Origin: Dietzia alimentaria 72
GTDB lineage: Bacteria > Actinomycetota > Actinomycetes > Mycobacteriales > Mycobacteriaceae
Reading direction: 5' to 3'
Length of the DNA stretch: 64,000 bases
NCBI RefSeq assembly: GCF_000226215.1
Contig: NZ_AGFF01000031.1
Location: 17,394 to 81,393, forward strand
Shown here: positions 52,527 to 61,475 of the stretch, piece by piece
How positions within the stretch are numbered: position 1 is the first letter of the stretch
How the letters are laid out: every line of letters begins with the position of its first letter
Notes under the pieces: generated by a model
Databases searched by the model: none
What the model was told of the DNA's origin: nothing
Seen by the model: only the letters and a program-made list of their open reading frames with translations
Translations under genes and position numbers: made by a program

Positions 52527-53072
52527 TCACGCTGTCACCACCCCGTGCGCACTGTCGCCATCGCCTGACAGCACCGCCTGAGCAGGAACGCCTTCCCAGC
52601 GGGTGCGGTCCTCCAGGAAGCCGGTGCCGGCCCACGGAGCGGGCTCGATGTGCGAGTTCCACATGGCGTTCCTTTGGGCCATCACCACGAGCCACGCCAC
52701 CGGGATCAGCCACAGCGCCAGCATCGCCGGTTCCGCGCCCAGCTTCTGGCCGATGCGGTACGCGGCCATCCCCGAGACCACGAAGAGGGCGATCGAGAAC
52801 AGGAAGCCGATCCCCAGCCAGCTCAGCAGGATCAGGCCGCCGACGCAGTAGAGCACCAACCACGGGCTCAGGTCGCCGAGTTTCAGGAACACCATCATGT
52901 TGTAGCCGGGCACCCACGCACGCCAATGCCCGTCAACACCGGCCTTGTCGAACACCTTGGACATGAAGTACGCGGAAACCACGTACAGAACGATCGAAAA
53001 GATGAACGTGAATGCGAGAATTGCCAGATATCCGGCAAGCACTCCCCCGCCCACCATTGAGCCCGAGTTCAT
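52527..53072 (-). CDS. DUF5684-like multi-spanning membrane protein
   Basis: 181 residues. About four TMs (residues 10-32, 60-75, 78-97, 110-140), with FMSKVFDKAGVDGHWRAWVP, the amphipathic GYNMMVFLKLGDLSPWL stretch, and AAYRIGQKLGAEP. The C-terminal tail (about 40 residues) is soluble. The pattern is that of DUF5684/YciC-type integral proteins of unknown role. ATG at 53072 with AGGA upstream. Gene order suggests co-transcription with the 44-aa ORF downstream. Confidence 0.65.
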   Translation of the reverse strand: MNSGSMVGGGVLAGYLAILAFTFIFSIVLYVVSAYFMSKVFDKAGVDGHWRAWVPGYNMMVFLKLGDLSPWLVLYCVGGLILLSWLGIGFLFSIALFVVSGMAAYRIGQKLGAEPAMLALWLIPVAWLVVMAQRNAMWNSHIEPAPWAGTGFLEDRTRWEGVPAQAVLSGDGDSAHGVVTA

Positions 53073-53208
53073 TTCTTTTTCCTGCCTTTCCTGCTCGTCG
53101 TGATGCTGTTTGGACAGATTCACCGTGGCAGGTGGCGCTTTCACAGCGCTTTCATGACGTTTCAGCAGCTCAGCGAGATTCGCTATAGCCGCGGCGACCG
53201 CGCGCTCC

Positions 53209-53214
53209 TACGCT
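53209..53214 (+). promoter_or_regulatory. -10 box of leaderless DUF1707 gene
   Basis: TACGCT ends 6 nt before the ATG at 53221. Confidence 0.5.
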
Positions 53215-53220
53215 GAGTCC

Positions 53221-53844
53221 ATGACTGACCCCGATCGCCTGCTGCTCTCCGATGCGGAGCGGTTACTCGCTCTCACCGCGCTCGGGGATCACTATGCGGC
53301 GGGCCGGCTGGACGATCCGGAGTTCCATACCCGCTCCGGCGATGTTGCCGCGGCCCGCACTCTCGGCCAGCTCCACGGTTCGTTTGGCGACCTACCGGGC
53401 GGAACGCCACTGACCGCTGTCGACGGCATGATCGTGCAGTCGGCGACGGGCGGCGGTGGGGAGATGGTGATCTCGTCGTCGTCGTTTGGGTCGTTGGGAT
53501 CGCAGGGCTCTGCGGCCGCGGTGGCGCGCGGCTCGGATGCAGACCTGGAGGATCTGCGCAAGCGCGGCAAGTTGGTCGAGACGTTGAGCGGTGTGGTGGT
53601 CGGGCTGACGCTGATCACCTTCCTGGTGCTGCAGGTCGTGGTGGGGTGGCAGTACGCGTGGATCGTGTGGCCGTCGCTCGCGTTGACACTGGGACTGCCG
53701 CGCCTGATCCTGCGCTACAGCGATTCTGACGAGAAGGCGTACAGCACGCTCAAGAAGGCCGAAGAGAAAGCTCGCGCGGACCGGCTCCGAGCCGCGACCA
53801 ACCGGATCCGCGACCTGGGAGACGGTCGGGAACAGCGCGACTGA
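53221..53844 (+). CDS. DUF1707 and 2TM-domain protein
   Basis: 207 residues. The N-terminal DUF1707 (SHOCT-like) unit (about 8-60) has LLLSDAERLLALTALGDHYA and AGRLDDPEFHTRSGDVAAAR. A Gly/Ser-rich linker follows, then two adjacent TMs (about 120-165) and a charged C-terminal helix (EKAYSTLKKAEEKARADRLR). Such proteins are common in actinobacteria and their role is unknown. Convergent with niaP, 5 bp away. Confidence 0.82.
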   Translation: MTDPDRLLLSDAERLLALTALGDHYAAGRLDDPEFHTRSGDVAAARTLGQLHGSFGDLPGGTPLTAVDGMIVQSATGGGGEMVISSSSFGSLGSQGSAAAVARGSDADLEDLRKRGKLVETLSGVVVGLTLITFLVLQVVVGWQYAWIVWPSLALTLGLPRLILRYSDSDEKAYSTLKKAEEKARADRLRAATNRIRDLGDGREQRD

Positions 53845-53849
53845 CCGCC

Positions 53850-55190
53850 TCAGGTCTCCTCGAGTGCGACGCCCTTGCGCTCCGGGAGGGTGAAGGCCGC
53901 GACGGCGGCGACGACGAAGGCCGCCGCGAAGACGCCGAACACCATGGCCGAGCCGCCGCGCGCGAGCAGGAGCGGAACGAGCAACGGCGCGATGATGGAC
54001 GCGATCCGACCGAATGCTGCCGCCGCGCCGGTGCCGGACCCGCGGGTGGCGGTGGGATAGAGCTCGGGGCCGATTGCGTACAGCGCGCCCCACGCACCGA
54101 GGTTGAAGAACGACAGGGCCATGCCGGCGGCGATGATCGTGGCCGGGGAGCCCGCCAGACCGAACAGTCCCGCAGAGACGGCCGAACCGACCAGGAACAC
54201 GGCCAGAGTGAGGCGCCGTCCCCAGATCTCGATGAGCCAGGCGGCGACCGCATACCCGGGCAGCTGCGCCAGCGTGATGATGAGCGTGTAGCCGAACGAC
54301 TTGACCAGATCGAAGCCCTGGGACACGAGCAGGCTGGGCAACCAGATGAAGGCGCCGTAGTAGGAGAAGTTGATGCCGAACCACACGATCCACAGGGCGC
54401 CCGTGCGGCGACGCAGCCGCGGCGACCAGATCGATTCGCGGGACTGCGCGGGAGCGGCCTGCGTGGCGGCCATCGTGTCGACGGGCTGCCTGGACGCGGT
54501 CTCGGCGGCCGGCGGTTCGATTCCCGCGGAGGCCTCGAATTCGCGGACGACCATCTCCGCCTCGTCCAGCCGCCCCTTGGATTCGAGGAAGCGCACCGAC
54601 TCGGGTAAGCCGAACCGCACCACCAGGGCGTACGCGGCCGGAAGCAGTCCCACCGCCAGTGCCCAGCGCCAGCCGTCGTCGCTGAGCGGGATCACGAAGT
54701 AACCGATGAGCGCGGCCAGGAGCCAGCCCAATGCCCAGAAGCCCTCGAGGATCACCACCACGCGGCCGCGAATCTTGCGGGGCGCGAATTCGCTGACCAG
54801 CGTCGATGCCACCGGCAGTTCGGCGCCCAGGCCCAGTCCCACGATGAAGCGCAGGACGATGAGCATGGCCAGGCCTGTGGAGAGCGCGGCGGCACCCGTG
54901 GCCAGCCCGTAGATGAGAAGCGTCGCGGCAAAGACCTGGCGGCGACCGATCTTGTCGGCGAGCAGTCCGCCGAGCGCGGCGCCGATGGCCATGCCCACGA
55001 ACCCGATGGAGCCGGTCCACGACAATTCGGTGGGCGTGAGCGACCAGTGCACCGCGAGCGCCGCCATGACAAACGAGATGAGGCCGACGTCCATGGCGTC
55101 GAGTGCCCAGCCGAGGCCCGAGCCCCAGAGCAGCTTGCCGTGTTTGCGGGTGAACGGCAGGCCGTCGAGGCGCTCCGTGCGAGTGGTCAT
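53850..55190 (-). CDS. niaP: MFS transporter, niacin (NiaP)-like
   Basis: 446 residues, 12 TMs. GWALDAMDVGLISFVMAAL, GLGLGAELPVASTLVSEFAP, FWALGWLLAALIGYFVIP, WFGINFSYYGAFIWLPSLLV, ITLAQLPGYAVAAWLIE and SFFNLGAWGALYAIGPELYP closely resemble Bacillus subtilis NiaP. Predicted to import nicotinate or nicotinamide. No NAD salvage gene is adjacent, so the substrate is by similarity only. A cytoplasmic loop of about 50 residues (after TM6) is Ala/Glu/Thr-rich. Confidence 0.82.
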   Translation of the reverse strand: MTTRTERLDGLPFTRKHGKLLWGSGLGWALDAMDVGLISFVMAALAVHWSLTPTELSWTGSIGFVGMAIGAALGGLLADKIGRRQVFAATLLIYGLATGAAALSTGLAMLIVLRFIVGLGLGAELPVASTLVSEFAPRKIRGRVVVILEGFWALGWLLAALIGYFVIPLSDDGWRWALAVGLLPAAYALVVRFGLPESVRFLESKGRLDEAEMVVREFEASAGIEPPAAETASRQPVDTMAATQAAPAQSRESIWSPRLRRRTGALWIVWFGINFSYYGAFIWLPSLLVSQGFDLVKSFGYTLIITLAQLPGYAVAAWLIEIWGRRLTLAVFLVGSAVSAGLFGLAGSPATIIAAGMALSFFNLGAWGALYAIGPELYPTATRGSGTGAAAAFGRIASIIAPLLVPLLLARGGSAMVFGVFAAAFVVAAVAAFTLPERKGVALEET

Positions 55191-55284
55191 GAGTCGAAAC
55201 GCTACTCGCGCCCGTTTCCCCCAATGTCCCGGGCGAGGCTATGGTGCGGTGACTCCCCTCACACCCTGCCCTTGGAGGTCCTCG

Positions 55285-55857
55285 ATGTCTGACCGCTATC
55301 CGCTCGCCGAACTCGCCGACCTGCCCGATGACCTCCGCGAGCGGATTCTTGCCGAGCAGGCCAAGGCCGGGTTCGTCCCCGAGGTTTTCCTGATGTTCGG
55401 TCGCCGCCCGGCCGAGTCCCGCGCGTTCTTCGCCTACCACGACGCCCTGATGGACCGCGAGGGCAACTTGACCAAGGCGGACAAGGAGATGATCGTGGTG
55501 ACGATCTCCGGCCAGAACAATTGTCAGTTCTGCGTGGTGGCTCATGGCGCGATCCTGAGGATCGTCAAGAAGGACCCGTACATCGCCGACCAGCTTGCCG
55601 TGAATCACCACAAAGCCGACCTCACCCCGCGCGAGCGGGCAATCTGCCGCTTTGCGACCAAGGTCAATCTGCATTCAGATGAACTGGGTGACGCCGACTT
55701 CGAGGCGCTCCACGAGTACGGTCTCGACGACGAGGACGCGTGGGACATCGCCGCCATCACCGGGTTGTTCGGACTGAGCAACCGGTTGGCCAACGCCACC
55801 GATATGCGCCCGAACCCGGAGTTCTACCTCATGGGCCGGGCGCCTCGGCAGAAGTAG
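55285..55857 (+). CDS. carboxymuconolactone decarboxylase/AhpD-like (peroxidase-related) protein
   Basis: 190 residues. C-x-x-C motif with downstream His in SGQNNCQFCVVAHGAIL near residue 80, the AhpD-type active site. AKAGFVPEVFLMFGRRPAES and DLTPRERAICRFATKVN are typical of the uncharacterised peroxidase-related family. Probably reduces peroxides using a dithiol. ATG at 55285 with GGAGG upstream. It is convergent with sodC (4 bp), which fits an oxidative-stress theme. Confidence 0.88.
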   Translation: MSDRYPLAELADLPDDLRERILAEQAKAGFVPEVFLMFGRRPAESRAFFAYHDALMDREGNLTKADKEMIVVTISGQNNCQFCVVAHGAILRIVKKDPYIADQLAVNHHKADLTPRERAICRFATKVNLHSDELGDADFEALHEYGLDDEDAWDIAAITGLFGLSNRLANATDMRPNPEFYLMGRAPRQK

Positions 55858-55861
55858 AGGA

Positions 55862-56566
55862 CTACTCCACAACCCCGCAGGCGATGCGGCTACCGCCGTC
55901 GCCGGCACTGCGCGTGTCCTCGTCGGGCCCCTCGGGTGCGTAGCGCTCGGGGATGTTGGCGAGGTTGTCAGACTTTTCGTGGATCATCACGGCCGAGCCG
56001 TCCTCATCCATGAGGAGATCGCGGTCCACCCGGTCGTTGAGCGTGACAATTCGCGCATTTCCATCATCTGCGACGTACAGCGCCGGGAGATCGCCGGCGT
56101 GCTCGGGGTGGCCCGCTTCGCCGTCGTCACCCTTCAGGTGCCCGCCCGCGGAGAGGAACGCGCCGCGCTCACCCGGCTCGCCGGGCTTCTCGCTGTCCGG
56201 CTCGCATTGGCCCGTGGTGTGGATGTGCAGCCCGTGGAAGCCGGGTGGCAGCCCTGTGGCGTCCACGGTGATCAGGGTGCCGCCCTCTGTTTCGGCGAAC
56301 TGCACAGTGCCTCGCGATTCGCCCTCCGCGTCGGCGAGGTCAGCCGAGGCGAACTGCTCACCCTGCGCGGCATCGTCTGCAGCCCCGTCCTGAGTTTCCG
56401 AAGTCACGGTTGTCGTGATGGTTTCTTGCTCGTTCGCACCACCCTCTGCGGCCGGTGACTCTTCACTCGTGCCACAGGATGCCGCCAAGAGCGCGGCGGC
56501 AGAGAGGGCAACGAAGGCTGAACTCCTCCGCGTGCGGCAAAAGCTTTTCGCGATCTGTGCAGTCAT
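55862..56566 (-). CDS. sodC: Cu/Zn superoxide dismutase lipoprotein
   Basis: 234 residues. Lipobox ALLAASC (about residues 24-31), then a Glu/Asp/Thr-rich linker, then the SodC fold. Copper ligands in GFHGLHIHTTGQCE; zinc/copper His in SAGGHLKG and GHPEHAGDLP; final SAVMIHEKSDNLANIPERY. A Cys pair (GQCE and IACGVVE) can form the conserved disulfide. Surface-anchored, dismutates external superoxide. Strong GAGGAGG before the ATG. Confidence 0.95.
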   Translation of the reverse strand: MTAQIAKSFCRTRRSSAFVALSAAALLAASCGTSEESPAAEGGANEQETITTTVTSETQDGAADDAAQGEQFASADLADAEGESRGTVQFAETEGGTLITVDATGLPPGFHGLHIHTTGQCEPDSEKPGEPGERGAFLSAGGHLKGDDGEAGHPEHAGDLPALYVADDGNARIVTLNDRVDRDLLMDEDGSAVMIHEKSDNLANIPERYAPEGPDEDTRSAGDGGSRIACGVVE

Positions 56567-56719
56567 GGTGAGACCTCCTCGTCGGCGTGGTGCTCGACAC
56601 GTTACCGCTACTTATTTGAGGTGCAACCGTGCGACATTTGCTGTCAAAACCAGGATGAGGCGCGAGCACCTATTCTGTCCGTAATCTCTATCGTGCTGCT
56701 CGGCCCCACCGCGATCAAC

Positions 56720-57394
56720 ATGATGGAGGCGTTCTCCTCAGTGCCCGCTCTTGTCACCGCGCTGATCGCGGCGCTCATCTGCGGTGGCGCCGCCACCGCA
56801 CTCGGGCCGTGGGCGCGCCGGCTCGTCGAGTCGGACTCGCGGTGGCTGCGCAGTAGCCTGCACGTGCTACTCGCGGCGGCCGGCGGCGCTGGGGCCGCGG
56901 TACTGGCGACGAACTGGGCCGAACTCGCGACGTTCGCGGTGCTTGCGGTGGGCGTCGGGCTGTTGATCGTGATCGATCTGGCGGTCTTCCGTCTCCCCGA
57001 CGTGATCGTCGGACCCCTCTACCCCGTGGTGTTCCTCGGTCTGGCCGCAGCCGCCGCCCTCACCAGCGAGTGGGGATCACTCGGCCGCGCCGCAACCGCG
57101 GCCGCCGCGCTGCTGGTCTTTTACTTCGTGTTGGCGCTGATCAACCCGTCAGGACTGGGGCTGGGCGACGTGAAACTCTCCGGCGTGCTGGGTGCGTTCC
57201 TGGGTTGGCTGGGCTGGCCCGCCGTGCTGGCCGGGACCCTGGCCGCGTTCGTCATCAACGCCGCCGTGGCCCTGGTACTGCTCGTCGCGGGGCGGGTGGG
57301 CGCCAAGAGCGGCATCGCCTTTGGCCCCGCCATGGTGTTCGGCGCGGTCGCCGGGGCCGCCTACTTCATGGTGCGCACCACCGGGCTCACCTGA
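56720..57394 (+). CDS. A24-family prepilin peptidase
   Basis: 224 residues, mostly membrane. The two catalytic Asp of type IV prepilin peptidases are in VIDLAVFRLPDVIVGP and SGLGLGDVKLSGVLGAFLGW (G-x-G-D). The N-terminal methylase domain with Cys pairs found in PilD is absent, so it is a short TadV/CpaA-like form. Cleaves prepilin leaders. No Tad/Flp genes are nearby in this window. The start (ATG 56720 or 56723) is uncertain and lacks a clear Shine-Dalgarno. Confidence 0.85.
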   Translation: MMEAFSSVPALVTALIAALICGGAATALGPWARRLVESDSRWLRSSLHVLLAAAGGAGAAVLATNWAELATFAVLAVGVGLLIVIDLAVFRLPDVIVGPLYPVVFLGLAAAAALTSEWGSLGRAATAAAALLVFYFVLALINPSGLGLGDVKLSGVLGAFLGWLGWPAVLAGTLAAFVINAAVALVLLVAGRVGAKSGIAFGPAMVFGAVAGAAYFMVRTTGLT

Positions 57395-57395
57395 C

Positions 57396-57423
57396 CTGCC
57401 TGGCTGCGTGCTCAGCCAGGCAG
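57396..57423. terminator. bidirectional hairpin terminator, prepilin peptidase / heliorhodopsin
   Basis: Perfect 11-bp stem (CTGCCTGGCTG / CAGCCAGGCAG) with a 6-nt loop, directly after the peptidase stop codon, between convergent genes. Confidence 0.75.
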
Positions 57424-57472
57424 TATCAGCGACCAGGGTTGACTTAACAACCCGAATGGCCGCCCCTGCTGT

Positions 57473-58318
57473 TCAACCCACCAGAACGTTGGCGAACACC
57501 TGCCACGCCAGCAGGCTCTTGGCGACCAGGCTGAGCACGATGTAGGTGCGCTCGCCGGTGAGGTAGTTCTGCCAGCGGCCCACCTGCTTGTACTGGAGCC
57601 ACTGGTTGATGGCGAAGCTGTTGAAGAACACGAATAGCGACACGATGATGCCGTACACGAACCCGGGTGGGCCATCGCCGCCTTCGATGCCGACGTTGAC
57701 GATGAGATAGGTCGCGGCGGCCAGCCACGGTCCGATGCCGGCGATGCAGCCGAACCAGAAGGGGGTCCACCAGGCACGCTCGCCGCGGTCGGACCGCTCG
57801 CCTTTGCCGTGCATGAGGCCGTTATTGGTCATCTCCATCAGCCACCCGAAGAGGATCATCGAGATGTTGGCGAAGCCCAGGCCGATCAGGGCGGCGATGT
57901 CCGAGATTCCAAGGATGAGGCTGATGAGGACAATCATCAGGGTGGAAGACAGGCTGTATTCCACCCAGCGGAAGCGGTTTCGCCCCCTGGATAACTCGCC
58001 TATATAGCGGTGGACGCCCCAGGGCGAGGCGATCAAGAAGTGAAAGAACGCGGACAGGAACAGGAAGGAGGCTGTGGCGATACCGAGGGGAACGTCAAAG
58101 ACGAGGTTGGTGACGCCTTGCGACAGTGGTGTTCCCGGGGGGCCGTTCAGCGCGAAGCTGGAGACCGGGAGGGTGAAGTCGTTGCTGAGGGCCACCATGG
58201 CTGAGCCTGAAGCCAGATGCAGCACCCCCATAACCGCGTTGAAGATCCGGAGCCGTCTGGCGGCCCGGGGCGACACGGTAACGGAGGTGGTGTCCAGTTC
58301 CAGCGGAGAGGCACTCAT
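57473..58318 (-). CDS. heliorhodopsin
   Basis: 281 residues with seven TMs. The TM7 retinal-Schiff-base Lys is in LSLVAKSLLAWQVFANVLVG near residue 265, and the TM3 counterion Glu is in RFRWVEYSLSSTLMIVLI near residue 120. GVLHLASGSAMVALS in TM1 and FWFGCIAGIGPWLAAATYL in TM5 also match. Heliorhodopsins bind all-trans retinal, have their N terminus inside the cell and do not pump ions. No retinal or carotenoid gene is present in this window. It is convergent with the A24 peptidase and shares direction with copA. Recognised from motif memory, not a search. Confidence 0.85.
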   Translation of the reverse strand: MSASPLELDTTSVTVSPRAARRLRIFNAVMGVLHLASGSAMVALSNDFTLPVSSFALNGPPGTPLSQGVTNLVFDVPLGIATASFLFLSAFFHFLIASPWGVHRYIGELSRGRNRFRWVEYSLSSTLMIVLISLILGISDIAALIGLGFANISMILFGWLMEMTNNGLMHGKGERSDRGERAWWTPFWFGCIAGIGPWLAAATYLIVNVGIEGGDGPPGFVYGIIVSLFVFFNSFAINQWLQYKQVGRWQNYLTGERTYIVLSLVAKSLLAWQVFANVLVG

Positions 58319-58439
58319 GGGCGTCAGTGTTCCACCGTCTGAACAACCCGAGGTCGTTTTTCCTCAGTGCGAGTGTCCTGCCCCGTGGATCGCCCCGAGT
58401 ACTGAAGGCGGTCGGCACGCACGCGGCAATCCGCGGGGG

Positions 58440-60794
58440 TCACGCGTCCGCGCGGAACCTGCGCAGCCGCAGACTGTTGGCCACCACGAACACCGAGGAG
58501 AACGCCATTGCGGCGCCCGCGATCATCGGATTGAGCAGCCCCGCAGCGGCCAACGGTAGCGCCGCCACGTTGTAGGCGAACGCCCAGAACAGGTTGCCGC
58601 GGATGGTGCCGAGCGTGCTGCGCGACAGCCGGATGGCATCGGCGGCCGAACGCAGATCACCGCGGACCAGCGTCAGGTCGGAGGCCTCGATCGCGGCATC
58701 TGTGCCGGTGCCGATCGCCAAGCCCAGGTCCGCGGTGGCCAGTGCGGCCGCGTCGTTGACGCCATCGCCGACCATCGCCACCACCCGGCCCTCCGCCTGC
58801 AGCCGACGTACGTGCTCCACCTTGTCGGCGGGCATGACGTCGGCGATCACCGTGTCCGGGCTGGGATCGATACCCACCTGCGCAGCGACGGAAGCCGCCA
58901 CCTTGGCGTTGTCGCCGGTCAGCAGGATCGGCGTGAGACCCAACTCCCGGAAGCGTCGGATCGCCTCAGCGGAGGTCTCCTTGATCTGATCGGCCACCAC
59001 TACAACTCCGCGGGCCTGACCGCCCCAGCCCACCGCGATCGCCGTCTGACCGCGGTCCGAGGCATCGTCCATGGCCTGCTGCAGCTCCACCGTCAGAGGC
59101 ATGGACTGCTCGGCGAGTAGTGCGGGCCGTCCCACCACGACCAGGTTGTCGTCGTCATCAACCCGACCGGACACGCCCAGCCCCTCATGATTGCGGAAGT
59201 CGGCGACCGCCGGCAGCTCGCCGACCCGGTCACGCGCGCCGGCAGCGATAGCGCGTGCGATGGGATGCTCAGAGGCGTCCTCCACCGCGCCCGCGATGCG
59301 CAGCACGTGCGACACGTCCTCGCCGTCCGCGACAGAAATAGAGACCAGCGCATGCGTACCCGTGGTGACGGTTCCGGTCTTGTCCAGCACGATCGTGTCG
59401 ACCTTGCGCGTGGACTCAAGCACTTCTGGGCCCTTGATGAGAATGCCCAGCTGCGCTCCGCGGCCGGTGCCCACCATGAGCGCCATCGGTGTGGCAAGCC
59501 CCAGTGCGCACGGGCAGGCGATGATCAGCACCGCCACCGCAGCCGTGAACGCCATCGACGCACCCGCGCCTGTGACCAGCCAGTACGCGAACGTCGCCAT
59601 CGCCAGGACCAGTACGACGGGCACAAAGACGCCCGAGATGCGGTCGGCCAGACGCTGCGCCGCGGCCTTGCCGGACTGGGCGTCCTCGACCATCTGCGCC
59701 ATCTGCGCGAGCTGGGTGTCCGAGCCGACGCTGGTGGCGCTGACTACCAGACGGCCGCTCGCGTTGACGGTGCCGCCCACCACGGCGTCGCCCTCGGAGA
59801 CCTCTGAGGGCACGGACTCGCCGGTGACCATGGAGGTGTCGACGGCGGAGGCGCCGTCGACGATCTGGCCGTCGGTGGCGATCTTCTCGCCGGGGCGGAC
59901 AACGAACTCGTCGCCGACCTGCAGATCCTCCACCGGGATGCGGGTCTCCACGCCGCCGCGGAGAACGGCGACGTCCTTGGCGCCCAGCTCGAGCAGTGAC
60001 CGCAGCGCGGTGCCGGCCGTGCGCTTGGAGCGCGCCTCGAAGTAGCGTCCGAGCAGGATGAACGTGGTCACGCCGGCGGCGGCCTCGAGGTAGATGTCGC
60101 CCGCGCCGTCGCTCGGCGAGAGGCTGAACTCGAACCCATGCGTCATTCCGGGCATGCCCGCGTGACCGAAGAACAGTGCGTACAGCGACCACAGGAACGC
60201 CGCGGACGTGCCGAGCGAGACGAGCGTATCCATGGTGAACGCGCCGTGGCGCAGATTGATGGCCGCCGCGCGGTGGAACGGCCAGGCGCCCCACACGACC
60301 ACCGGCGCGGCCAGCGTGAGCGAGAGCCACTGCCAATTGGTGAACTGCAGCGCCGGGATCATCGCCATAGCGATGACCGGGATCGACAGAACAGCGGAGA
60401 TGATGACGCGCTCGCGCAGTTCGTCTACGCGGTCGGGGGCTGCGGAGTCATCAGGCACGTCGGCGGCGACGCCCGCCACGGCGCCGCCCCCGGCGGACCC
60501 GGAAGTACCGGACGATGCGCTGCGCGGACGCGGCAGTCGCGCCGAGTATCCGGCCTGCTCGACGGTGTCCAGCAGGAGCTGCGGCTGCAGGCCTTCGGGG
60601 ATCTGCACGCGCGCCTTCTCCGTGGCGTAGTTGACCTCGGCCGTCACGTTTTCCAGCTTGTTGAGCTTGCGCTCGATCCGGTTGGCGCACGACGCGCAGG
60701 TCATGCCTTCGATCTGCAACTCGAGGACTGTGGGGGCGGAGTCCCCACTCGTACGTGCTGCACTCTCGCGTGCAGTGTCCTCGCTGAGAGTCAT
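58440..60794 (-). CDS. copA: copper-translocating P1B-type ATPase
   Basis: 784 residues. One N-terminal heavy-metal domain ([12 protein letters not shown], residues about 30-90), a spacer rich in Ser/Gly, then eight TMs with the CPC motif [15 protein letters not shown], the phosphorylation site [11 protein letters not shown], and [16 protein letters not shown]. Exports Cu(I). The start at 60794 is chosen for its GAGG; an ATG 4 codons upstream exists. Third gene of csoR-copZ-copA, with 8 bp after copZ. Confidence 0.95.
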   Translation of the reverse strand: MTLSEDTARESAARTSGDSAPTVLELQIEGMTCASCANRIERKLNKLENVTAEVNYATEKARVQIPEGLQPQLLLDTVEQAGYSARLPRPRSASSGTSGSAGGGAVAGVAADVPDDSAAPDRVDELRERVIISAVLSIPVIAMAMIPALQFTNWQWLSLTLAAPVVVWGAWPFHRAAAINLRHGAFTMDTLVSLGTSAAFLWSLYALFFGHAGMPGMTHGFEFSLSPSDGAGDIYLEAAAGVTTFILLGRYFEARSKRTAGTALRSLLELGAKDVAVLRGGVETRIPVEDLQVGDEFVVRPGEKIATDGQIVDGASAVDTSMVTGESVPSEVSEGDAVVGGTVNASGRLVVSATSVGSDTQLAQMAQMVEDAQSGKAAAQRLADRISGVFVPVVLVLAMATFAYWLVTGAGASMAFTAAVAVLIIACPCALGLATPMALMVGTGRGAQLGILIKGPEVLESTRKVDTIVLDKTGTVTTGTHALVSISVADGEDVSHVLRIAGAVEDASEHPIARAIAAGARDRVGELPAVADFRNHEGLGVSGRVDDDDNLVVVGRPALLAEQSMPLTVELQQAMDDASDRGQTAIAVGWGGQARGVVVVADQIKETSAEAIRRFRELGLTPILLTGDNAKVAASVAAQVGIDPSPDTVIADVMPADKVEHVRRLQAEGRVVAMVGDGVNDAAALATADLGLAIGTGTDAAIEASDLTLVRGDLRSAADAIRLSRSTLGTIRGNLFWAFAYNVAALPLAAAGLLNPMIAGAAMAFSSVFVVANSLRLRRFRADA

Positions 60795-60802
60795 GTCACG
60801 CC

Positions 60803-61030
60803 TCATTCCTGGCCGGTGACGGTGTACCCGGCCTCGTCGACGGCCGCGCGGACGAGCGCGGGATCGATCTCCATGGGGGAGACGACGACGAGTCGGCCGG
60901 TCTCGGCCACCACATCGACGCTGGAGACACCGGGGATCTCGAGGACCTCTTCCTTGACAGAGGCGGCGCAGTGGCCGCAGGTCATTCCCGTAACGGTGTA
61001 TGTGGCGGTGAAGTTGTCGAGCGCAGACAT
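60803..61030 (-). CDS. copZ: copper chaperone CopZ
   Basis: 75 residues. A ferredoxin-like heavy-metal-binding domain with [17 protein letters not shown] (C-x-x-C) near residue 16 and a C-terminal [10 protein letters not shown]. Delivers Cu(I) to CopA. ATG at 61030 with AGGAG six nucleotides upstream is preferred over the ATG at 61033. Between csoR (37 bp upstream) and copA. Confidence 0.93.
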   Translation of the reverse strand: MSALDNFTATYTVTGMTCGHCAASVKEEVLEIPGVSSVDVVAETGRLVVVSPMEIDPALVRAAVDEAGYTVTGQE

Positions 61031-61067
61031 CATTTCTCCTCTGGATTCAGTAACTGGTGATCTGACT

Positions 61068-61355
61068 TCATGAACGGACGAGGCGGGCGATGGCCTCGTT
61101 GGCTTCCTTCAACTTGGCATCGGCCTCTGGCCCACCGTGTTCGATCGCACCCGCTACGCAGTGGCTCAGATGCTCCTCGAGCAGGCCCAACGAGACGGAC
61201 TGCAGGGCGCGGGTCATGGCGGAGACCTGCGTGAGGATGTCGATGCAGTACTTGTCCTCTTCCACCATCCGCTGCAAGCCCCGGGCCTGCCCCTCGATGC
61301 GGCGAAGCCGCTTGAGGTGGTCTTCTTTATTGTGCGCGTACCCGTGCTCGGCCAT
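61068..61355 (-). CDS. csoR: copper-sensing repressor CsoR
   Basis: 95 residues, all-helical DUF156 protein. Copper ligands in EDKYCIDILTQ (Cys), and LEEHLSHCVAGA (His and Cys), in the usual C-H-C order. LKRLRRIEGQARGLQRMVEE is the DNA-binding helix. First gene of the copper operon. The promoter holds a TACCC/GGGTA palindrome overlapping the region between -35 and -10. Cu(I) binding should release DNA and induce copZ-copA. Confidence 0.94.
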   Translation of the reverse strand: MAEHGYAHNKEDHLKRLRRIEGQARGLQRMVEEDKYCIDILTQVSAMTRALQSVSLGLLEEHLSHCVAGAIEHGGPEADAKLKEANEAIARLVRS

Positions 61356-61362
61356 GGGCCAT

Positions 61363-61368
61363 ACGTTA
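61363..61368 (-). promoter_or_regulatory. -10 box of leaderless csoR transcript
   Basis: TAACGT on the minus strand ends 7 nt before the ATG at 61355. Confidence 0.55.
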
Positions 61369-61382
61369 CCCCCCTAGGGTAT
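61367..61382. promoter_or_regulatory. CsoR operator
   Basis: TACCCCCCTAGGGTAT: TACCC and GGGTA arms with a 5-nt spacer just upstream of the -10 box, similar to known actinobacterial CsoR boxes. Confidence 0.65.
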
Positions 61383-61424
61383 CGACGACAAGGGGCGCCG
61401 AGCACTGGAGCACAGCACACGAAA

Positions 61425-61457
61425 GGGCCGCCACCCGGAAGTCCCGGATGGCGGCCC
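61425..61457 (-). terminator. hairpin terminator of the membrane protein gene
   Basis: 14-bp arms with one mismatch (GGGCCGCCA...) and a 5-nt loop, followed on the minus strand by TTTC. It lies 18 bp after the stop at 61476. Confidence 0.8.
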
Positions 61458-61475
61458 AGACGACACGAGGGCGAC

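Noticed and set aside
54514..54524. GGTTCGATTCC, tRNA T-loop-like
   Set aside because: Inside niaP coding sequence with no matching acceptor or anticodon stems.
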